DNA of 64,000 nucleotides from Natrinema sp. DC36 (GCF_020405225.1 NZ_CP084472.1:2542001-2606000); one strand, 5' to 3'. Counted from the first letter of the stretch, positions 42,911 to 51,920 are shown. Numbers and translations: made by a program. The notes: generated by a model not told the origin, from the letters alone.

Positions 42911-43621
42911 ATGAGACGGCGTAAATTCCTCGTTTGTGGCAGCCTAGTTGCAATTGGTACAGCTTCCGGATGTCTCGGAACTATTCAATCAACTCACAAT
43001 ATTCCAAGTGATGCAGACCGTACACAATTCAAGGAAATAGAGAGCGTCTACGTCGTCACGATTCAAAATCAACTGAACAAACCAGTAGATGTGGATGTTT
43101 CAGTCACTGATGCCGAGGGGACGACGGTGGAAGAGAACATCACCGTGGAACCGGGAGACAAGAGGGTGATCAGAAGTTTCTTCCCAATGGGTTCGTACAA
43201 CAGAGACTCAGAACCGTACACTCTTTCAGTGTCGGCTGATGGAAAGGAGACAGAACAGACACTACGACCGAGCAGGTCTTCGAATGACGAGTTTGTGTTT
43301 ACAATTAATTGGGATGAGATTAGCTTCCAGAAGAGTCACAGGCCGTCAGCTGATCTCGTCCTCTCCAATCAACTTAACGAGGATGTTGACGTTCAAGTAA
43401 CGGTCAGCGATCACTCAGATAACGGTGCCGTCTACGATATCCTCCCTATACCGTCAAACGATATCGTGACCTATCGGGGTGTCCTCGCAGACGGGAAAGA
43501 ATACGATGTCACGGCCCAGGCCAACGGGATGACTGCATCAATCACACATTTCAATTCTTTCACCAACAGTATTTCAATCACTATCGAACACGGTATCAGT
43601 ATGGCAACGTCGGAGGATTAA
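42911..43621 (+). CDS. Lipoprotein with two beta-sandwich repeats
   Basis: 236 residues. MRRRKFLVCGSLVAIGTASG ends in a lipobox ASGC; the RRRKF start suggests Tat export. Then two similar halves: YVVTIQNQLNKPVDVDVSVTDA and LVLSNQLNEDVDVQVTVSDH, likely two Ig-like domains. Codon use and base composition are lower in GC than the rest of the window (about 48%), with AAT, ATT and AGA codons, so it may be acquired. Function unknown. Confidence 0.75.
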   Translation: MRRRKFLVCGSLVAIGTASGCLGTIQSTHNIPSDADRTQFKEIESVYVVTIQNQLNKPVDVDVSVTDAEGTTVEENITVEPGDKRVIRSFFPMGSYNRDSEPYTLSVSADGKETEQTLRPSRSSNDEFVFTINWDEISFQKSHRPSADLVLSNQLNEDVDVQVTVSDHSDNGAVYDILPIPSNDIVTYRGVLADGKEYDVTAQANGMTASITHFNSFTNSISITIEHGISMATSED

Positions 43622-44467
43622 TGGATACTTCCTACGCGGAGAAATACAATTCGGAGATGGCGAAAAACTCTTTCTCTTATGTTGCTTTCCGAATATTCAC
43701 GAACTGGTTATCAAGGTGAGGGTTCTTCATCTGAATTATATTTCACAGATGACTATTTCACTGAAAAGGCCGTACACTGCTGTCTCTCTACTGACTGCGA
43801 GATCCATGCAGATTTCACCTGAATAGAACTCTGAGAAACAGGCTTCGATGTGACTGCATTTGGTTACTCGTCGACAAATCCCGTTCCTCAAATATGCACA
43901 CGAGACGTGAACCCTCGTGTGCATATCTCGAGTCGTTTGGTCGGTTGAGACCGCGTTCTTTTCTGGATGACGATACGTTCCGCCGATTGTGGGCCGAAAT
44001 GGACCGTCTAGTGAGCCGAAAAAACGAGGATTTCGGGTGTCGTGTGTCTGAGTATGCGAATCAGACCCGACGGAGACTATGCGAACCGACGAGACGCGAT
44101 CGAACGCGCAGCCGACTCCGACGACTGCAATAAGACGAAAGCGGTGGTGAGTGCTTGCGACGACATACGAAAGTTCGTTCAGGCGTCCCGCGCCACAAGA
44201 CAGCCACACCGATGCTGACACCCAGCAGGAGATGCTTGGATTGTATGCGTCGAAACCGTAGGGTCAAGCCGACGCTCGGCCTAAAATTCCGTGAGGCCAT
44301 ACGTAGCGCGTCAGAATCTCGAGACTGTCCGGCGAGTCGGTCGGGACACGCGAGCGGTAACCGCCAAGTCAAGCCGATCTCGAGCCGGCATCACGCTACG
44401 AGTCCGAGCACGGCCGACGCACCTATTACATGACCATTTTTATATGATATCGAGAGAGTCAGCCGAT
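43622..44467. other. Long gene-poor AT-richer region
   Basis: 846 bp. No gene with coding character was found; the long minus frame 43736-44221 is a shadow or a decayed remnant. A 32-codon ORF at 43621-43719 overlaps the lipoprotein stop and is likely chance. It holds a perfect 13-bp inverted repeat at 43892-43926. Confidence 0.5.
43892..43926. repeat. Perfect 13-bp inverted repeat
   Basis: ATATGCACACGAG (43892-43904), a 9-nt loop (43905-43913) and CTCGTGTGCATAT (43914-43926). It could be a terminator of the lipoprotein region, an operator, or the end of a lost mobile element. Confidence 0.65.
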
Positions 44468-44608
44468 ATGAATGGTTCAGCGCTACAGCGACGGGACGTC
44501 CTCCTCGCGGTGTCGGGCGCGTGCGTTACGTTCGCCGGGTGTACCAACAGCGAGGCCGCGATATCCGGCTACGGAACGGCGTACGGACGGGGCTACGGGG
44601 GCGAATAA
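44468..44608 (+). CDS. Signal and linker segment of the beta-helix protein (frameshifted 5' part)
   Basis: 46 residues. MNGSALQRRDVLLAVSGACV is a Tat-like lipoprotein signal (QRRDVLLAV) with lipobox FAGC, then the linker SEAAISGYGTAYGRGYGG. The stop TAA is right before a GTG-starting ORF that lacks any signal. One extra G in the run GGGGG at 44597-44601 would join the two in frame. So it is likely the beginning of the beta-helix protein, separated by a frameshift. As a separate gene it would be a tiny lipoprotein. Confidence 0.6.
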   Translation: MNGSALQRRDVLLAVSGACVTFAGCTNSEAAISGYGTAYGRGYGGE

Positions 44609-44610
44609 GC

Positions 44611-46125
44611 GTGGCCGATGAGACACCGCGGCTCGAGCTGGGAACGTTCGACGAGGGCGAGGAGTGGGACCACACCGACACGGTCGAGGCGGTCGACGAG
44701 CACGCGATCGTCCACGGGCCGATCGCCGAGCGTCCGTCGACCGGCGAGTACGACGACGAACTATACCACGCGACCGATCAGGAGATCACCTGGCGGTGGG
44801 ACGCCTCGAGCGAGGACTGGTGCTATTTCGGCGGGCGGGGAAGCGCCGAGCAACCGGTTCCGGGGACGAGCCACTTCGAGGCGACAGACGTGGTCCACGC
44901 GCGGACCGCGGAGACCCCCGTGTGGAACGTCGAGGCCCACGGGATCGAGGGCGACGGAGAAACCGAGGTCGGCGAGGCTGTCCACGAACTCCTCAAAACC
45001 GTGGCCAAGGCCGGCGGCGGGATCGTCTACTTCCCGCCGGGTCGATACCTGCTCGAGCGGACGCCGCTGGTGGGCGACGATACGATCGTCATGGGTGCGG
45101 GTCGTTCGACGGTTTTCGAGGGGACGCGGCCCGACGGTGAGGAAGGCAAGGCGCTCCTCTCCAACAGGGGCTTCGACGCGACGGGATACGACGGCGCGTC
45201 GAACTGGGGCGTGTGCAACGTCCGAATAGACACGCCGAAGACGACCGGGATCATGCCCGCGCACGCGGCGACCGTCCGATTGGAGAACATCTACGGCGAC
45301 CACACCTACAATCATCATATCGACGTCGTCTCGTCGAAAAACGTCGTCGTGGACGGCTACTGGGCGACTCGAGGCGGCGAGAGCGGGTCGGATGCGCCGG
45401 TGCAGTTCGACGCGCAGTATCCGGGGGCATCCTGGAACGGCGTATGGGACGGGAGCGAGTATACGCTCGTCGAGGACGACGACACCCCGACCCGGAACTG
45501 CACCCTCACGAACTTCGAGATCGATCCCGTGAACAGCCCGGAGCACGGCGTTCACCTCCACCACGGCAGCAACGAGTCGATCACGATCACGGACGGCTAT
45601 ATCACCGGCTGCGAGTATACGGCGATCAGGGCCGACCCCGACGAGGCGGTCGCGGATCTGACGATCGACGGCGTCTCGTGTATCGACAATGCGAGGGGTA
45701 TCACGCTGGGGCACGTCGAGAGCGGCCGGCGAGAGCTGACGATCAGTAACACGACGATCAGGACCGACGGCCGCGATCTGGCTGCCGGATCGGGGCTGTA
45801 CGCCGCCGGATTCGACGGCGCTGCGATCTCGAACGTCGTCGTCGACGGCCCGTTCACGAACGCGATCATCTTCGACGACATGGACGACCTGAAGATGAGC
45901 AACGTAACTGCGAGAGGGTCGGACGATCAGGCGTTCCGATTCCGAGAGAACGTCGACGTAACGCTCACCACCGCTCGAGCGGCGGATTGCGGTACCGACG
46001 GCATCTACTCGGGCCCCGGTAGCAGCGTCGCCTACGGCGGCGTCACGTTCGACGATGTCGGGACGCAGGTCGACATCGATGACGACGGTGAGACTCGAGC
46101 GTGGGTCACGTCGGAATCGTCGTAA
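44611..46125 (+). CDS. Right-handed beta-helix (pectate-lyase-like) protein, lacks own signal
   Basis: 504 residues from GTG 44611 (VADETPRLELGTFDEG). After the 150-residue N-terminal domain (WRWDASSEDWCYFGGRG), AGGGIVYFPPGRYLLERTPL opens the beta-helix typical of pectate-lyase-like and polygalacturonase-like proteins; then many TITDGYITG, LTIDGVSC and AISNVVVDGPF rungs. No catalytic residues can be assigned. It continues the small lipoprotein segment upstream after a presumed single-base frameshift. A secreted polysaccharide-acting role is plausible. Confidence 0.75.
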   Translation: MADETPRLELGTFDEGEEWDHTDTVEAVDEHAIVHGPIAERPSTGEYDDELYHATDQEITWRWDASSEDWCYFGGRGSAEQPVPGTSHFEATDVVHARTAETPVWNVEAHGIEGDGETEVGEAVHELLKTVAKAGGGIVYFPPGRYLLERTPLVGDDTIVMGAGRSTVFEGTRPDGEEGKALLSNRGFDATGYDGASNWGVCNVRIDTPKTTGIMPAHAATVRLENIYGDHTYNHHIDVVSSKNVVVDGYWATRGGESGSDAPVQFDAQYPGASWNGVWDGSEYTLVEDDDTPTRNCTLTNFEIDPVNSPEHGVHLHHGSNESITITDGYITGCEYTAIRADPDEAVADLTIDGVSCIDNARGITLGHVESGRRELTISNTTIRTDGRDLAAGSGLYAAGFDGAAISNVVVDGPFTNAIIFDDMDDLKMSNVTARGSDDQAFRFRENVDVTLTTARAADCGTDGIYSGPGSSVAYGGVTFDDVGTQVDIDDDGETRAWVTSESS

Positions 46126-46186
46126 TCTATTCGGCAGAGACGAGTTCTCGAGCGTCGTTCGCACCGACTGGCAGTCAGTGCACAGT

Positions 46187-46226
46187 GCACACCGCATTGC
46201 ACGACGGCTGTGCGATCGGTGTGTAG
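46187..46226. repeat. Short hairpin repeat, copy B
   Basis: GTGCACACCG, then GCACGACGGCTGTGCGATCG followed by GTGTGTA; matches the loop and right arm of copy A at 875-913. The left arm is changed (ACACCGCATT), so the hairpin is weaker here. It lies 36 bp from copy 3 of the larger element. Confidence 0.55.
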
Positions 46227-46261
46227 CCGAGTTTACTGAGCAGGATTCTCAGTAGTAAGTT

Positions 46262-46538
46262 CGATGAGAGAAGTGCCCTGCTATCGTGGCGACAGGGAAT
46301 CGCCACGTCCTCCCCAACCGATTTCTCCTCACGGACGCTTCGCGTCCGTTCGGATGGTTCGCGGGACCGACGGTCCCGCGCTAACGCTCGCTCCTGGCGT
46401 CGCTCGCTCATCCACTGGAAGACGCTTTGCGTCTTCCAAGCCATTCGCTCATGAAGTTCGCGAAGACCTCGCGCAGTGTCAGGCCGCGGTTCATTTCCAT
46501 TCACCGCGGCCCAGCGCGCGCCACCGCACGCCGGCTGG
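46262..46538 (-). repeat. Hairpin-rich dispersed element, copy 3 (with extra hairpin)
   Basis: Minus-strand copy. From 46538 downward: CGTGCGGTGGCGCGCGCTGG, GCGCGAGGTCTTCG, then an extra insert with hairpin GGAAGACGCAAAGCGTCTTCC, GATGAGCGAGCGACGCC, AGCGTTAGCGCGGGACCG with hairpin GCGGGACCGTCGGTCCCGC, hairpin ACGGACGCGAAGCGTCCGT, AGAAATCGGTTGGGGAGGAC, GTGGCGATTCC and CACGATAGCAGGGC. The stems in the loops differ between copies while pairing is kept. Confidence 0.78.
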
Positions 46539-46815
46539 TCAATCTGGAGTGAGACGCGGCTCCCTTTACTACGCAGGAAAGCGGCATCGTCGTTCGAGTT
46601 CTCCGCGTTCCTCGAGATCGAGCCGAGCACGTCGCTTCAGGCGGCTGCCGGCATCGAATCGGGGCGGCGGCCCGAACGTCGGCGCTCGAGCGGACGGATA
46701 TCAAGCGCCTACCGACCGACGACGTGGCTGTGTTATCGGTTGGGAGTCGTTACGATCTCCAACCGATGAGTAATGGGCGGACTACCAAAGAGGAAACCCG
46801 TATTGGGTTCGGGCA

Positions 46816-47940
46816 ATGGCCCAACAGACCGGCGGCAACAGTCGCTCGAGACTCCATCGAATCGGATCGCAGTTCGCGAATCGGTACGGGCGATCCGCGG
46901 AGACCGAGGAGTCGAGTCTCGAGGTGGACGTCGTCGATTCGGTGCGGGACGTGGGGAAATCGCAGTGGAACGGGATCGTCGAGCGCTCGAGTCGCGGGAG
47001 CGTCTTCCATCGCTACGAGTGGCTCGAGGCGATCGAGACGGGGTTGGGGTACACGCCGCGACATCTCGTTGTCACCAAAGACGGGAACACGATCGGCGGC
47101 ATGCCCAACTTCGTCGTCGGGATCGAGAAGACGCCGTTCGATCGGTTGTCGTCGCTTTATCCGGGCTTCGGCGGGCCGTTGCTCCCGACGGATACGGAAG
47201 ACACCCTCGAGCGCGTGATCGAAGCGATCCCGCGGCTCTGTCGCGGACGGACGATCGTCCACCAGATCCGGGGCCTCGATATGAGCTATCTGCGGTACAA
47301 CGACGCTCTGCAGTCACACGGCTATCGGCCCTACCGGCGGGAGTGTCGATTTCTGCTCGATCTCACCAGGAGCTACGACGAGCTCCTCGAGGGGATGAGC
47401 CGAACGCGGCGGCGGGGGATCGAACACGGGCAGGACATCGACTACGAGGTGGTCGAGGAGGAGATCACGCGGGAGAATCTGCGGCGGTTTCACCGGACCT
47501 ACGAAGGCGTCATGGACCGCGTCGACGGAGCGGTGTATCCGTTTTCGTTTTTCGACGAACTGCAGGCGATGGACGATCGCCTCCTCTTGCTCACGATCCG
47601 GATCGACGGCGAGTACGCCGGCGGGATGCTCGAGTTGCTCGACGACGAGCACGAGACGGTCCACGGGTTTTTCGCCGCCGTTCCTCGGGAATACTTCGAC
47701 GATCACGCGTCGGAACTGCTCTACGATCACGTCTTCCAGTGGGGAATCGAGCACGGCTACGAGACGTACGACTTCGGGAGCACGAACACGAACTTCGAGG
47801 ACGGCGTCTATCGGTTCAAGGAGGGGTTCGGCGGTAGCCCCGTCCCGGTCCTCGTCTGGGAGCGGGGCTGTAGTCCACTCTGGCCGCTTGTAAAGGCGGG
47901 CCGGTCGCTGTACTGGCCGTACTACACGGAAGCGTCGTAG
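46816..47940 (+). CDS. FemAB/GNAT-like acyltransferase
   Basis: 374 residues. The N-terminal half has SVFHRYEWLEAIETGLGYTP, as in peptidoglycan bridge (FemX/FemAB) enzymes; the C-terminal half ends in an acetyltransferase-type GNAT fold with GEYAGGMLELL, GFFAAVPREYFDDHASELLYDHVFQWG, YETYDFGSTNTNFEDGVYRFKEGFGG. Archaeal members probably attach acyl or aminoacyl groups to surface polymers or lipids. Function not resolved. ATG 46816 is used; a longer frame starts 46773. Confidence 0.82.
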   Translation: MAQQTGGNSRSRLHRIGSQFANRYGRSAETEESSLEVDVVDSVRDVGKSQWNGIVERSSRGSVFHRYEWLEAIETGLGYTPRHLVVTKDGNTIGGMPNFVVGIEKTPFDRLSSLYPGFGGPLLPTDTEDTLERVIEAIPRLCRGRTIVHQIRGLDMSYLRYNDALQSHGYRPYRRECRFLLDLTRSYDELLEGMSRTRRRGIEHGQDIDYEVVEEEITRENLRRFHRTYEGVMDRVDGAVYPFSFFDELQAMDDRLLLLTIRIDGEYAGGMLELLDDEHETVHGFFAAVPREYFDDHASELLYDHVFQWGIEHGYETYDFGSTNTNFEDGVYRFKEGFGGSPVPVLVWERGCSPLWPLVKAGRSLYWPYYTEAS

Positions 47941-48210
47941 CGGCGGTTCGGGGTCGTCCGTCGTCGCGCGTCGAATTCGGCTTCGTCGCCGCTCGTCGAA
48001 ACCGGACCGCTCGTCGAGAGCCGCGGCGATCAGTTTCTCATCCGTCCTCGGTTGTTCTCGCTCCCCGAGACCGACATCGGAAGCGACTATATACCTCGTC
48101 TTGTTACCAGTGTTTTAACCGAATTCTATTTTACAATACAGAGTTCTGTTATTCAATTAACTAATGAACGACCATAACTGTTTTCTATGAGAGTCTTGTA
48201 ATCGGAAGTC
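47941..48210. other. Intergenic region, AT-rich right part
   Basis: 270 bp. The right half (48100-48200) is AT-rich and carries ACAGAGTTCTGT-type palindrome at 48138-48149. No gene is supported. Confidence 0.45.
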
Positions 48211-48927
48211 ATGCGATACGTGACATACGTTCTCACACCGCCGCGGGGATACTTCGATCGGGGCGCGGAGCGTCTCCGCGAGCTGGGGGTCACGTTCGAA
48301 TCCATCCGAAACATCGATCAGCTCAACGATGGAACGATCATCACGCAAAAGATAGTTCGAGGGGACAGAGCGGCCGTCGAACGCGCGTTAGCGGAGACCG
48401 GGCCGGAAGTCGTCGACTATCAGCTCACCGACGCCGGTGAAACGACGATCCTGCAGTTGCACTATCGGCCCAGCGACCTCACGCTGGAGTTGCTCGCGAT
48501 CCACAACCGACACGCCGTGTTGCTGGACTACCCGCTCGAGTACACGGGCCCGGAGAATCGGTGTCTTCGCGTCTCGGAGATCGGTCGCGAGGAAGCGCTG
48601 CGTCGTGTCATCGAGGAAACTCGGTCGCTCGTCGATGTCGAAATCGAGCGCCTCGGAACGTACGATCCGTCCGACGAACGGCCGTTCACCGAGCTCACGG
48701 ACCGCCAGCGGGAAGTGTTGCGCGTCGCGGTCGAGGAGGGGTACTACGAGGAGCCGCGACAGGTGACCTACGAGGACATCGCCGTCCGACTCGACTGTTC
48801 TGCGGGAACCGTTGGGCAGCACCTCCGCCGGATCGAAGCCCGGCTCATGTCGACGCTCATCGGGAATACCAACCGCATGGAGACGGAACCAGAACGCGAT
48901 CCGACGCCGACAGGTCCGTCCCGATGA
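48211..48927 (+). CDS. Bacterio-opsin activator-type HTH regulator (second)
   Basis: 238 residues. The C-terminal LTDRQREVLRVAVEEGYYEEPRQVTYEDIAVRLDCSAGTVGQHLRRIEARL is the HTH domain of the family. The N-terminal sensor part (MRYVTYVLTPPRGYFDRGAE) is family-like. Convergent with the histidine kinase at 48969. A regulator of unknown target; an AT-rich promoter-like region precedes it. Confidence 0.9.
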   Translation: MRYVTYVLTPPRGYFDRGAERLRELGVTFESIRNIDQLNDGTIITQKIVRGDRAAVERALAETGPEVVDYQLTDAGETTILQLHYRPSDLTLELLAIHNRHAVLLDYPLEYTGPENRCLRVSEIGREEALRRVIEETRSLVDVEIERLGTYDPSDERPFTELTDRQREVLRVAVEEGYYEEPRQVTYEDIAVRLDCSAGTVGQHLRRIEARLMSTLIGNTNRMETEPERDPTPTGPSR

Positions 48928-48968
48928 ACGCTCGTGCCGTCACATCGCACGGCGTGCACGCGCCTCGA

Positions 48969-50477
48969 TCACCGTCTCTGCATCGGTGACGGATCCGTTG
49001 TCGCATCCCTCGCGATCGGGAACGAAAGGCGAACCGTCGTTCCGTTCTTGAGGGGGTCAGCGAAGGAGAGTTCACCACCGGTCGTGTTGACGATCCAGTT
49101 GACGAGCCACAGTCCGAGCCCGGAGCCGTGTTCCAGCGGCGTTTCTCGGCCGCCGAGGATCGTCCGCCGTTCGGTCGCCGGAATTCCCGGCCCGTTGTCG
49201 GTTACCGTAAACTCGAGCCGCGACGAGTCGTCGGACTCGACGGTCCGGACGGTGATTTCGACGGTCGGTCCGTCAGCGGCGCGGTCGGACGTTGCGCCGC
49301 GTCCGTCGGCTGATCGCCCCGTCGTGTTGTGCTCGATCGCGTTGTCGACGAGTTCGGTGAGCGCGTCGATCACGACGTCGTTGATGGTCGTCGCTGATCC
49401 GCGCTCGGCGATCTCGATCCGGGAGACAATTGCGGCGTCCGGATAGGACGCTCGTGCCCGATCGGCGACCCGTCGGACCGCCTCGGCGGCCTCGATCACG
49501 TCGGCGTTCCCGTGTCGATCGAGCGCTCGTTCGACGCTGCGAGCTTTGTCGGCCGTCGTGAGCAGGTCGTCGATCTCTTCGCGGATCGGGCGGACGTGTC
49601 GCCGCTCGAGTTCGGGGGACCGATCGGCGATGAGGTTCGCGTGGCCACGGATAACGGTAAACGTGTTCCGGAGGTTGTGCCGGAGCACTCGGTTGAGCAC
49701 CTGAATGCGCTGTTCGCGGTCCCGTTGGTCGGTCACGTCCCGGACCACGACGACGTATCCGTCTTCGAGGGTGCTCACCGTCACGTCCTGTGGAAACGTC
49801 GTGCCGTCCGTTCGCTTGCCGGTTAACATCCCCCGCCAGTAGCTCCGATCGGACAGTGCAGGGACGACCTCCCGTTCGACTCGGCGTTGTGACTCGCTCG
49901 TGTACACCGTGTGCCACGGTCGCTCCGCGAGGGCGGACTCGTCCTGCAGTCCGTAGAGCGCGGCGTACGCGTCGTTGATGTAGACGTGACGACCGTCGAC
50001 GACGACTGCGATGCCGTCCATCGAGGCGTCGATGGCCCGCGAGAGCCGTTTGTTCTCGCGGTAGTGCTGTGCGAATTCGACGTAGACGTGACCGAGGACG
50101 ATTCCGAGACCGAGGCCGACGCTCAACGAGATGAGTACCGGCTGCATCAATCCGCCGGTGACATCTATCCCCATCCGAAGCGAGAAGAGATAGATACTGC
50201 ACAGACAGAAGAACGCGAACACGATTCCACAGAGACACGAACAGATCGTAACGATACTCGCCCGATCGACCCCCTCAACGTCGTCGTGAGATCGGAGTCC
50301 GTACCAGACGTGCCCGCCACCGATCACCGTCGGCAGTGCCAACTCGAGCGCGAGGAGGTCGTACGGGCCGCCGACCGTCAACGCGTACGCACCGACGATT
50401 CCGAGCAGCCCGAGACCGACGAGCGTCACTGCATTTCTTCGGACGGAATCGATCGGGCGACGAGTGAGTGTCCCCAT
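48969..50477 (-). CDS. Membrane PAS-domain histidine kinase
   Basis: 502 residues. The first 150 are hydrophobic with about four or five helices (VTLVGLGLLGIVGAYALTV and IVTICSCLCGIVFAFFCLC). A PAS domain follows (residues 170-270: DASMDGIAVVVDGRHVYINDAYAALYG), then the H-box LNRVLRHNLRNTFTVIRGH, N-box LTELVDNAIEHN, G1 VTDNGPGIP and G2 GSGLGLWLVNW. A haloarchaeal sensor kinase of unknown signal. No response regulator adjacent. It ends 41 bp from the bat regulator, converging. Confidence 0.92.
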   Translation of the reverse strand: MGTLTRRPIDSVRRNAVTLVGLGLLGIVGAYALTVGGPYDLLALELALPTVIGGGHVWYGLRSHDDVEGVDRASIVTICSCLCGIVFAFFCLCSIYLFSLRMGIDVTGGLMQPVLISLSVGLGLGIVLGHVYVEFAQHYRENKRLSRAIDASMDGIAVVVDGRHVYINDAYAALYGLQDESALAERPWHTVYTSESQRRVEREVVPALSDRSYWRGMLTGKRTDGTTFPQDVTVSTLEDGYVVVVRDVTDQRDREQRIQVLNRVLRHNLRNTFTVIRGHANLIADRSPELERRHVRPIREEIDDLLTTADKARSVERALDRHGNADVIEAAEAVRRVADRARASYPDAAIVSRIEIAERGSATTINDVVIDALTELVDNAIEHNTTGRSADGRGATSDRAADGPTVEITVRTVESDDSSRLEFTVTDNGPGIPATERRTILGGRETPLEHGSGLGLWLVNWIVNTTGGELSFADPLKNGTTVRLSFPIARDATTDPSPMQRR

Positions 50478-50682
50478 CGAACTCGTTTACGGTTTCTCAA
50501 CCTCGCTCATTAGTGAATTGGCACATTCGTTGACACGAGTGAGATCCGAATAGCGGACCGATATCCGCGGACTCGACGGAGTGGCGAATCGACACGAGCG
50601 GCGTTCCGCGGGCGGTTCGGCGTCATTCGCGGCGACTGACGCGTACCCGATAGTATATCCGACACACTCCGGTAGCTCCGGT

Positions 50683-51753
50683 ATGGTGACGGTCCTCGTC
50701 GCACTTCGAGATCGACTGCTCGTCTGTCCGAGCGACGGAATCGAGCCCGACCGGTGGGTCACGACGACGCGACTCGAGGGGAGCCGTCTCGAGTGCGTCG
50801 CGGCGGCCCCCGACGCACCGGCTCGCTCCGTCGTCGGGACGGTCGACGACGGCCTGTTCCGAAGCACTGACGGCGGCGAGACGTTCGCTCGCCTCGAGAC
50901 CGAATTCGTGGCCGAGGGGCCAGCGGGCGTTCAGGGAGACGAGGGCAACGGGACTGTCGGCCGTGAGAGCGATCCCGTGATGTCGGTGACGATCAGCCCG
51001 CACGATCCGCAGGTCGTCTACGCCGGTACCGAACCCAGCCGCGTCTACCGCTCCCGCGACGGTGGCGACTCCTGGACCCGTCTCTCGGGACTACTCGACC
51101 TCCCCTCGGCCGACGAGTGGTACTTCCCGCCGCGGCCGGACACCCACCACGTCCGCTGGCTCGCGGTCGACCCGTTCGATCCCGACCGCCTCTACGTGGG
51201 GATCGAGGCCGGCGCGTTCGTCTACACCCCCGACGACGGCGACACGTGGCACGAGCGGCCCGCCGGTTCTCGGCGGGACAATCACAGTCTCGCGACCCAC
51301 CCCGATCGCGAGGGGCGACTCTACGCCGCGGCCGGCGACGGCTACGCCGAGAGCGACGACGGCGGCGAATCGTGGCGTCGGCCGCAGGCGGACCTCGAGC
51401 ACCGGTATTGCTGGTCCGTCGTCCCCGATCCCGGCGAGCCCGACCGCGTCATGGTCTCGAGCGCCAGCGGCGCGTCGACGGCCCACACCGCGAGCAGGGC
51501 GGATTCGCACGTCTATCGCAGGGACGGCGTCGATTCGTCGTGGGAACGGCTCGAGGGGCGCGGTCTGCCGACCGGCGAGGGCGTCGTTCGAGCGGTGTTC
51601 GCGACCACCGGGGAGCCGGGTGTCGTCTTCGCGGTAAACAATCGCGGACTCTTCCTGACGCGGGACTTCGGCGACTCGTGGGAACGAGTGGGGGTCGACT
51701 GGCCCGACGGATTCGAAGATCAGACGCCGCGTGGACTGGTCGCGCTGCCCTGA
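50683..51753 (+). CDS. BNR-type beta-propeller (photosystem assembly-like) protein
   Basis: 356 residues. Repeats of the 'S-x-D-x-G-x-S/T-W' (BNR) kind are visible: RSTDGGETFARLET, RSRDGGDSWTRLSG, TPDDGDTWHERPAG, SDDGGESWRRPQAD, LTRDFGDSWERVG. A propeller of five to seven blades. No signal peptide, so cytoplasmic; family members are sialidase-like or bind proteins. ATG 50683 is used because upstream codons are unconserved; a TATA (TAGTATAT) is at 50651. Confidence 0.85.
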   Translation: MVTVLVALRDRLLVCPSDGIEPDRWVTTTRLEGSRLECVAAAPDAPARSVVGTVDDGLFRSTDGGETFARLETEFVAEGPAGVQGDEGNGTVGRESDPVMSVTISPHDPQVVYAGTEPSRVYRSRDGGDSWTRLSGLLDLPSADEWYFPPRPDTHHVRWLAVDPFDPDRLYVGIEAGAFVYTPDDGDTWHERPAGSRRDNHSLATHPDREGRLYAAAGDGYAESDDGGESWRRPQADLEHRYCWSVVPDPGEPDRVMVSSASGASTAHTASRADSHVYRRDGVDSSWERLEGRGLPTGEGVVRAVFATTGEPGVVFAVNNRGLFLTRDFGDSWERVGVDWPDGFEDQTPRGLVALP

Positions 51754-51920
51754 GTCGTCACTGGCCGCCGTCTTACTCATCCGCGGGCAACAGATCCCGA
51801 GCGCGAGGGGATCCCTCGAGCGGCGACGATGCGAACCGATTCGGTCACCGGCGCGCTGGTGGGTCGCTTCGAAATCCTTTTAGGCGCTACACGGGGATAG
51901 TAGGGTAACTGAGTGATATC

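Larger units (their letters stand above)
46126..46815. other. Intergenic repeat cluster
   Basis: 690 bp. Contains hairpin repeat copy B (46187-46226) and copy 3 of the hairpin-rich element (46262-46538). From 46539 to 46815 nothing convincing is seen. Confidence 0.6.

Noticed and set aside
43621-43719. 32-codon ORF overlapping the lipoprotein stop
   Set aside because: Too short, no SD or conservation known to me; probably chance in AT-rich DNA.
43736-44221. 161-residue minus ORF in the gene-poor region
   Set aside because: No recognisable domain, unusual Cys and His content, and no promoter.
44761-46197. 478-residue minus ORF opposite the beta-helix gene
   Set aside because: Antisense shadow; composition is that of reversed codons.
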